Of a stretch of 7,200 nucleotides of DNA, positions 1 to 4,196 are shown piece by piece. The notes below the pieces were generated by a model, which saw only the letters and a list, made by a program, of their open reading frames with translations, ran no database searches and was not told where the DNA came from. Origin of the DNA: an uncultured Planctomycetaceae bacterium (lineage in GTDB: Bacteria > Planctomycetota > Planctomycetia > Planctomycetales > Planctomycetaceae); contig CALJUK010000818.1 of the NCBI GenBank assembly GCA_937975745.1, positions 1 to 7,200 of the forward strand, read 5' to 3'. Made by a program: the position numbers and the translations under genes. The stretch's first letter is position 1; each line of letters begins with the position of its first letter.

Positions 1-791
1 TTCACGTAAGGGCTCAAGTTCAGAGCCAGATAGGTCAGATTGAGCACACCCTCACAGCAAAAGACATCCTTCATCTCGTAGACGTCTTTGCGTCCGAGCA
101 CCTGTCGCACCAGCTCCATGGGAAACTGGTCATGACCCGCCGGCACTGGAGTGTGGGTTGTGAAGACACACTGTTTTCGGACAGCGTCGAGATCCTCATG
201 CGTAATCTGACGCCGCCCCTGACCGGCAGCTGCTCGATCCAGCAGTTCCAGGGTCAGCAGGCTGGCATGCCCCTCATTCATATGAAATCGCTGAATCTGA
301 TCGAAGCTCAAGGCTCGCAGCAGCCGCACTCCACCGATACCCAGCACGACTTCCTGACAGAGCCGGAAATGCTGGTCGCCACCATACAGCCAGTCAGTCA
401 GACGCCGATCACATTCAGCGTTCTCGGGGAGATCGGTGTCGAGGAGAAAGACCGGAATGACATGTCCGGAGCAGCCTATGATTTCGTACCGCCAACCGCG
501 GACATGCACCGTGCGATCTTCGATGACTACAGTCGCTTGTTCGGACTCCTCTCGGAGGTGATCCTCGATGCACCATTGGTCCTCAACTTCGAACTGCCGT
601 CCGTCTTCGTCGATGCGTTGACGGAAATAACCTTTGCGCGACAGCAGTGAAACGCCAACCATCGGCAGGCGCATGTCGGCGGCAGAACGAAGTGTGTCGC
701 CCGCCAAGACACCGAGTCCACCTGCATAGGTCGGGATGCCGGGGGCAAGGGCCACCTCCATGGAGAAATACGCGATTGATCGGTCGGTCAT
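1..791 (-). CDS. glgP: Alpha-glucan (glycogen) phosphorylase, N-terminal part, cut by left edge
   Basis: This cytoplasmic GT35-family enzyme releases glucose-1-phosphate from glycogen or maltodextrin using pyridoxal phosphate. I translated the minus strand from ATG at 791 and found 263 codons open to the window edge without a stop. Family hallmarks are visible: an AYFSMEVAL start followed by PTYAGGLGVLAGDTLRSAAD, HMNEGHASL at residues 170-178, and FTTHTPVPAGHD at residues 210-221. These match the shorter, bacterial/archaeal type of phosphorylase, in which the conserved region begins almost at the N-terminus. The PLP lysine lies in the C-terminal half and is outside the window. The ATG has only a weak GGAG three bases upstream. 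The frame stays open upstream, but homology begins right after this ATG. It lies 83 bases downstream of the lipoprotein gene on the same strand; no functional link to metal resistance is evident. Confidence 0.95.
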   Translation of the reverse strand, partial: MTDRSIAYFSMEVALAPGIPTYAGGLGVLAGDTLRSAADMRLPMVGVSLLSRKGYFRQRIDEDGRQFEVEDQWCIEDHLREESEQATVVIEDRTVHVRGWRYEIIGCSGHVIPVFLLDTDLPENAECDRRLTDWLYGGDQHFRLCQEVVLGIGGVRLLRALSFDQIQRFHMNEGHASLLTLELLDRAAAGQGRRQITHEDLDAVRKQCVFTTHTPVPAGHDQFPMELVRQVLGRKDVYEMKDVFCCEGVLNLTYLALNLSPYV

Positions 792-874
792 TGTCTCCGG
801 TGCCTCACTGCAAGCGGTGCAGGACCACGTATCAGCAATTGATAGGTGTGGCCGTGCCGGTGGCGCGATTCGGG

Positions 875-1255
875 CTACTCCTTGCGGATCTTGGCGAGGT
901 ACTCGTCCGGGTCGAGATCTTTCTCCTTGCAGCCGTCGCAGCAGAGCCAGACGGACTCTCGTTTCACATCGACTTTGATCGGGGTTCCCATTGAGCCGAG
1001 CATCTCCCCGCTGACGGGACAGAAGTGCTGTGTCTCGGCGGATGCGGCATCTTCAGGCGACAACTTCGCCAGTTCCGCCTTCATCTTCTCCATGTCAGGC
1101 CCGGCAGCTCCATGGTCGTGGTCTGCATGATCGTGCGCATTCGACGACGCGCTGGAACTGTCAGATTGCGTCGGTGCTGGTGATGTCCCGCTGCAACCGG
1201 CAATCATGATGGCCGCGACCGCGAGGGAAATCGTCGCGAAGATGGATTGTTGCAT
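875..1255 (-). CDS. Small His-rich lipoprotein with Cys-rich metal-binding C-terminal domain
   Basis: This is a predicted periplasmic, membrane-anchored metal-binding protein of 126 residues. The signal peptide ends in a lipobox IAGC with Cys21 as lipidation site; its n-region lacks basic residues, which is unusual. A low-complexity Ser-rich linker leads to HDHADHDH at residues 41-48, a likely copper/zinc-binding stretch. The C-terminal domain (about 76-126) contains HFCPVSGEMLGSMG, then WLCCDGCKEK with Cys79, Cys105, Cys106 and Cys109, and ends DPDEYLAKI. This pattern resembles YHS/TRASH-like metal-binding domains found near planctomycete copper efflux adaptors (recalled family knowledge). 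I chose ATG at 1255 over an upstream in-frame TTG at 1270 because AAGGAA at 1267-1262 sits six bases before the ATG. The exact ligand is unknown; it may scavenge or hand copper to the efflux system encoded divergently. Confidence 0.85.
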   Translation of the reverse strand: MQQSIFATISLAVAAIMIAGCSGTSPAPTQSDSSSASSNAHDHADHDHGAAGPDMEKMKAELAKLSPEDAASAETQHFCPVSGEMLGSMGTPIKVDVKRESVWLCCDGCKEKDLDPDEYLAKIRKE

Positions 1256-1261
1256 CAGTAG

Positions 1262-1267
1262 TTCCTT
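1262..1267 (-). promoter_or_regulatory. Ribosome binding site of the lipoprotein gene
   Basis: On the minus strand AAGGAA lies six bases before the ATG at 1255. The alternative TTG start at 1270 would directly abut this motif and have no ribosome binding site of its own, so the site decides the start. The next gene upstream (ATG at 1984) has a very similar arrangement, AAGGAAG with seven bases to its ATG. Confidence 0.7.
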
Positions 1268-1300
1268 CAAGTGTCAGAGTGGTCCAAGAGAATGAAGATG

Positions 1301-1333
1301 CCAACCGGACCCGCGAGTTGCCGGCCCGGTTGG
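1301..1333 (-). terminator. Probable hairpin terminator between the two exported-protein genes
   Basis: Perfect 8-base arms CCAACCGG (1301-1308) and CCGGTTGG (1326-1333) are extended by two more G-C pairs after one mismatch, leaving a loop of about 11 bases. Read on the minus strand, the hairpin lies about 25 bases after the stop codon of the 208-residue gene and is followed by a pyrimidine-rich stretch (CTTCATTCTCTT). The T-run is weak, so it may be a partial terminator that lowers expression of the downstream lipoprotein gene, or an mRNA-stabilising stem. Confidence 0.5.
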
Positions 1334-1357
1334 CCGAGGAGGTTGACAACGAATCGT

Positions 1358-1984
1358 CTATGGCTTTTTCTCCGGCTGAGCATCAGTTTTGTGCTCATGG
1401 TCGTGATCGCCATGGGCAGCCGCTGGTGCCGGAGGGGCAATCCCCAACTCCTTCAACAGTGCCTGGTGTTCCGCCTCCGCGGCTTTCAACTTAGCCTCAA
1501 GCCCAGAGCAGTGTGCACACATCTGCACAGTCTCCACACCATCTTCCGTGATGGTCTTCGTCATCATGCCGCAGATTCTCTCGCATTCCTCAAGATGCTT
1601 CTGCAGAGCAACGACCTTCTGCTGGACTTCGGCTTCCTTTGAAGCCTCATCTCCCAGCTTGGCGATTTCCTCCCTGGTTGCCGCAACGTTCTGTTGAATG
1701 GCCGACAGGTGCTCACGGGCCGTCGCGGCGGGAAGCTGCTGGCAGTTCTGACCGTACGCGCTGAGGGCCTGAGTGTGTGTGCGCGCTGACTGCTGGTACG
1801 TCCAGGCAGACCACGGGCGGTATCCGCCTCCTATCGAACCGGTCTGCTTATGCCGCTCCTGCATCCTGGCACGAGCTTTCAGGGCGGCATTCGTGGGAGT
1901 CTGTGCGTCCGCGAATTGGGCGGACATGGCCAGTACTGCTGAACTGAGGAGTGCCGCGAAGAGCGTTCTGTGTGTTCGTGACAT
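1358..1984 (-). CDS. Exported helical Cys/His-rich protein of unknown family
   Basis: I do not recognise this 208-residue protein. It has a clear signal peptide (basic n-region MSRTHR, hydrophobic core to about residue 20, likely cleavage after FADA at 27), so it is exported. Residues about 88-135 are rich in Ala, Glu, Lys and Gln with heptad-like spacing and are probably a long helix or coiled coil. Five cysteines follow or flank it: Cys81, a CxxxC pair at 134 and 138 next to Met140-Met141, and a CxHC pair (MCAHC) at 156-159. The C-terminus has a Pro/Ala linker and HGDHDHEH at 191-198, then a charged tail. This composition suggests periplasmic metal binding, an inference also supported by its neighbours. 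ATG at 1984 is preceded by AAGGAAG with seven bases spacing. It is the first gene of the minus-strand unit, divergent from the sigma-factor operon. Confidence 0.85.
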   Translation of the reverse strand: MSRTHRTLFAALLSSAVLAMSAQFADAQTPTNAALKARARMQERHKQTGSIGGGYRPWSAWTYQQSARTHTQALSAYGQNCQQLPAATAREHLSAIQQNVAATREEIAKLGDEASKEAEVQQKVVALQKHLEECERICGMMTKTITEDGVETVQMCAHCSGLEAKLKAAEAEHQALLKELGIAPPAPAAAHGDHDHEHKTDAQPEKKP

Positions 1985-2401
1985 CGGTGTACTTCCTTCA
2001 CTTGTGAATGGCCGTGCGTTCCGGGCGGCGAGTGCCCAAAAATGGGGCGGTGCACGGACGACACTAATTGGTCAACCTCGCTGCTGCATGTTGGATGCAA
2101 CACGAGCGGCGGTTCTTCACGCGTCTGGAAAGATTTCTCGACATTCGATTCGCGCTCATTGCAGCTCGCGTCAGCAAAAGAAACACCCGCCAACGTCGCG
2201 TTCCAACCGGTGTCGCGATATTCTGAAGCCATCGGAGCGACCGGAACCTCTGCCAACTCAGCACGCCGAAACGACTTGCGCAGCAGCTGTCGAGGCATGT
2301 TCCACACCTCATCTGATGGCGTGGATCGTGCGTTGGATTCCGGCAGTCACGAGGAAGGGAATGCCAAAAACTGATAATTCCCATGAAGAAAACCAAAGTC
2401 G
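1985..2401. other. Divergent intergenic region between the two metal-related units
   Basis: This 417-base region must contain the promoters of both units. I see no convincing sigma-70 promoter. A GGAAC that could serve as an ECF-type -35 box occurs on the plus strand at 2243-2247, and GGAAC-type motifs also occur on the minus strand, but none has a clear CGTC-like -10 at the usual distance. A short inverted repeat TGCAT/ATGCA (2085-2089 and 2095-2099) is too small to call an operator. Several frames are open on both strands. The one with some merit is minus-strand ATG at 2298, preceded by GAGGTG six bases away and open to 1879, but it overlaps the start of the exported-protein gene by about 106 bases and I do not recognise its product. 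At the right end, ATG codons occur in all three frames (2361, 2383, 2402). Confidence 0.6.
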
Positions 2402-2977
2402 ATGGCATCTAACAGGGCATCGCAGGAACAGGACTCGCGAGACACGGCAGGTTTGTCTGCCGATGTACTCGTTGGTTGCTGCGCCGGCGACAGAAATGCC
2501 CAGAGATCCCTTTACGAGTGCTGCCACTCACAGGTGTACCGACTCATGGTTCGTTTCGTGGGAGTCCAGAACGCCGAGGACGTGACTCAGCAGGTCTTCC
2601 TGCAGACATTTCGGAAACTGCATCAGTTCGCGGACCAGTCACGTTTCGAGACCTGGCTGTATCGACTGGCGACGAACGAGGCGCTGCAGTTTCTCAGGAA
2701 AGAGCGACGCTGGAGATTCCAGCCCCTGTTGGTTGACCCGATGAGCCAGAAACCGGAACAGAATGACGGACATGATCGCAGAGACCTGCTTGAGCAGGCT
2801 CTCGTGCGACTCGAACCGGAGTTGCGATCCGTTTTCGTACTCAAGGAGGTTGAGAGCCTGTCATACCGGGAGATTGCCGAGGTGATGGACATCCCAGAAG
2901 GGACAGTCGGATCACGTTTGAACCGCGCCCGCCGTGAACTCCAGCAACATCTGACTGATCTCGGTTGGGAGGCATGA
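2402..2977 (+). CDS. ECF-type RNA polymerase sigma factor
   Basis: This 191-residue alternative sigma factor directs RNA polymerase to stress promoters. Region 2 spans about residues 20-103: LVGCCAGDRNAQRSLYECC, then AEDVTQQVFLQTFRKL (58-73) and FETWLYRLATNEALQFLR (82-99), the standard core-binding and -10-recognition segments. Region 4 spans about 134-185, with SYREIAEVMDIPEGTVGSR (154-172) as the helix-turn-helix for the -35 box. Two Cys-Cys doublets (26-27 and 40-41) are unusual, but there is no Cys-rich C-terminal extension of the CorE kind. ATG at 2402 is the first in-frame ATG after a TGA at 2384, but it has no good ribosome binding site; a better-placed ATG at 2361 lies in another frame. 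The anti-sigma gene follows immediately and metal-efflux genes lie downstream, so this is probably the metal-responsive regulator of the locus. Confidence 0.95.
   Translation: MASNRASQEQDSRDTAGLSADVLVGCCAGDRNAQRSLYECCHSQVYRLMVRFVGVQNAEDVTQQVFLQTFRKLHQFADQSRFETWLYRLATNEALQFLRKERRWRFQPLLVDPMSQKPEQNDGHDRRDLLEQALVRLEPELRSVFVLKEVESLSYREIAEVMDIPEGTVGSRLNRARRELQQHLTDLGWEA
2967..2972 (+). promoter_or_regulatory. Ribosome binding site supporting an ATT start for the anti-sigma gene
   Basis: GGGAGG lies at the very end of the sigma gene, six bases before ATT at 2979. No ATG, GTG or TTG in the anti-sigma frame lies at a suitable distance. The ATG at 2974, which overlaps the sigma stop codon, is in a different frame and reaches a stop after 19 codons. 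Confidence 0.6.
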
Positions 2978-2978
2978 C

Positions 2979-3347
2979 ATTAATTGCACAGAAATCAAGG
3001 AACTCTTGTCGGCCTACTTCGATCACGAATTGAGTGACGAGCTTCATGAGCAGGTTCGGCAGCACGTCGACGGCTGTCCTGACTGCCGCAAGGAACTGGA
3101 TGGCTTTGACCGCTTGTCGCAGTTCGCATCCAGTTCGACGATTTCGCCTCCGTCCGCAGAGCTTTGGAAGCAGATTGAGTCTGGACTGGACAGAGATGTC
3201 TTACCGTCACCGGCCTCACAGCAGTCGACATCGTCACGCTCCGCAAGATCATGGAATTCTAGACGCTGGGCGGTCCTCGCGGCAACGGTGCTGGTTTTTG
3301 TGACGATCGGGGGGGGTTGGTTACCGATCGCTGTTCCCGTCGAGTGA
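2979..3347 (+). CDS. Zinc-finger anti-sigma factor, N-terminal part with membrane segment (frame broken at G8)
   Basis: This is the sigma-binding, membrane-anchored half of an anti-sigma factor that would hold the adjacent sigma factor inactive at the inner membrane. Read from ATT at 2979 it begins M-N-C-T-E-I-K-E-L-L-S-A-Y-F-D-H-E-L, the classic opening of zinc-finger anti-sigma domains. It continues to His29-x3-Cys33-x2-Cys36, the zinc motif, with Cys3 as a likely further ligand. A Ser-rich linker leads to one hydrophobic segment starting at Trp97. The frame passes through eight G (3309-3316), turns to unrelated residues and stops at 3347, giving 122 residues, too short for a protein with a sensor domain. 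The matching C-terminal half is in the next frame. A conventional start would be TTG at 3006, but this drops the conserved first nine residues. It starts two bases after the sigma stop, implying translational coupling. Confidence 0.8.
   Translation: MNCTEIKELLSAYFDHELSDELHEQVRQHVDGCPDCRKELDGFDRLSQFASSSTISPPSAELWKQIESGLDRDVLPSPASQQSTSSRSARSWNSRRWAVLAATVLVFVTIGGGWLPIAVPVE
3309..3316 (+). repeat. Run of eight G at the frame break in the anti-sigma gene
   Basis: Eight consecutive G fall inside the codons of the predicted membrane helix. With eight G the upstream frame ends at 3347. With seven G it joins the downstream frame, which is open from 3304, without any other change, and reads VTIGGVGYRSLFPSS into the C-terminal domain. 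Such tracts are prone to slippage in replication and to sequencing error. Confidence 0.85.
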
Positions 3348-3360
3348 GCACCACCAGTTC

Positions 3361-3834
3361 ATGGCTGTCTTCGGCGAGTACCTGGATCGCTTCAAGTCTG
3401 ATCCTCACGACGCCCAGTCGTTTCTACTGTCGCAGTATCAGCACGAACCGGTTCACCCCCAGGAGGCTGTTGAGCGTGTTGGTTATCGCCCCGTTGTTGC
3501 CGATGGCCTGCCGAATGGATACTCGCTGGTGTCCACGCACGTGATGAAGATGCCGTGTTGCACCTGCGTACAATGCCTCTGCCAGCGTGCGGATGGAACA
3601 ACACTGGCGATTTTTGAGCACGACGACGAAGAGCTTGAGTGGTTTGGTACGCGCCCCACTGTGAATGTGACCTGCCAGTCGAAGCAGTGCGCTCTGGTGG
3701 AACTCCCGAGTTCAATGGCCGCATCCTGGAAGTCCGGAAAGCGACACATCACGGTGATCGGCGCTAAGGATGTTGGCGAGGTCGACAAACTGGTCGCCTG
3801 GTTTAGCCAGAACAGGGAGGCCACAAGATTATGA
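3361..3834 (+). CDS. Cys-rich sensor domain, C-terminal part of the anti-sigma factor
   Basis: These 157 residues look like the extracytoplasmic half of the anti-sigma factor, separated from its N-terminal half by a +1 frame difference at the G8 tract. The frame is open upstream of ATG 3361 to 3304, so the natural reading is continuous with the membrane helix, giving 284 residues in total. The ATG itself has no well-placed ribosome binding site. Visible features are a helical start (FGEYLDRFKSDPHDAQ), a VGYRPVVADGLPNGYSLVS strand region, a metal-binding-like cluster MKMPCCTCVQCLC with cysteines 66, 67, 69, 72 and 74, two further cysteines at 105 and 110, and a C-terminal WKSGKRHITVIG segment. 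Seven cysteines plus nearby methionines suggest direct sensing of a soft metal such as Cu(I), which is inference. Its TGA overlaps the next ATG (ATGA). Confidence 0.8.
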   Translation: MAVFGEYLDRFKSDPHDAQSFLLSQYQHEPVHPQEAVERVGYRPVVADGLPNGYSLVSTHVMKMPCCTCVQCLCQRADGTTLAIFEHDDEELEWFGTRPTVNVTCQSKQCALVELPSSMAASWKSGKRHITVIGAKDVGEVDKLVAWFSQNREATRL

Positions 3835-4196
3835 GCGCCCTTGATGTAACGACCGATCATACGTACGGCAACAGGAACGGATGCTGGCGAAAGCGTTATG
3901 CCGCGCCGGTAATATCCTCGACCGTCTCCCGTGCAGAGGATTTACTTCGGGAACGAATACGTTGTCGAAACGCTGACATCAGCGTGCAATTCGATCCATC
4001 GAGAGGGACTCTGACTCTGCGTGGGGAGGTCGGTTCGTACTATCAGAAACAGCTTGCTCAGGAAGCCGTTCGGCACTTGGAGCAGGTCTCCCACGTCGTT
4101 AACCGGCTCGATGTGCGTGAGCTGATTCCACAGCCTGATGTGGCTGGCGGTCGGAGGACAACAGCCACACCAGAGACAGACGGAGAATCATCATGA
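3831..4196 (+). CDS. BON-domain protein
   Basis: This 121-residue protein has one BON domain, about residues 36-97, recognisable from the pattern DISVQFDPSRGTLTLRGEV, the following helix (YYQKQLAQEAVRHLEQV) and SHVVNRLDV. BON domains are small alpha/beta modules often found in periplasmic or envelope proteins and thought to bind phospholipid or other proteins. No signal peptide or membrane segment is visible here; the N-terminus (about 1-30) is polar and the C-terminus is a low-complexity tail. The gene overlaps the anti-sigma stop by ATGA and has GGGAGG ten bases upstream. It also overlaps the efflux adaptor start by ATGA, so it is surely cotranslated with them. Its role in metal efflux or regulation is unknown. 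Confidence 0.85.
   Translation: MSALDVTTDHTYGNRNGCWRKRYAAPVISSTVSRAEDLLRERIRCRNADISVQFDPSRGTLTLRGEVGSYYQKQLAQEAVRHLEQVSHVVNRLDVRELIPQPDVAGGRRTTATPETDGESS

Noticed and set aside
132..650. 172-codon open frame on the plus strand
   Set aside because: It lies wholly antisense to the phosphorylase gene, whose minus-strand translation has unmistakable family motifs throughout.
2085..2099. Inverted repeat TGCAT/ATGCA as an operator
   Set aside because: Five-base arms are expected by chance in a region of this size and there is no second copy.
2243..2270. ECF-type promoter with GGAAC at 2243-2247
   Set aside because: The spacing to any CGTC-like -10 box is not convincing, so I do not call a promoter.
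1773..2585. 270-codon open frame on the plus strand through the divergent region
   Set aside because: It runs antisense to the exported-protein gene and out of frame into the sigma gene, with no domain. Only its tail from ATG 2361 is of interest because of its ribosome binding site.
2955..2981. CTG at 2955 as anti-sigma start
   Set aside because: It is in frame after a TGA at 2952, but it would add eight non-conserved residues before the usual M-N-C opening and has no ribosome binding site at the right distance.
2974..3033. ATGA overlap between the sigma stop and an ATG at 2974 as anti-sigma start
   Set aside because: This ATG is in the wrong frame for the zinc-finger domain and meets a stop after 19 codons.
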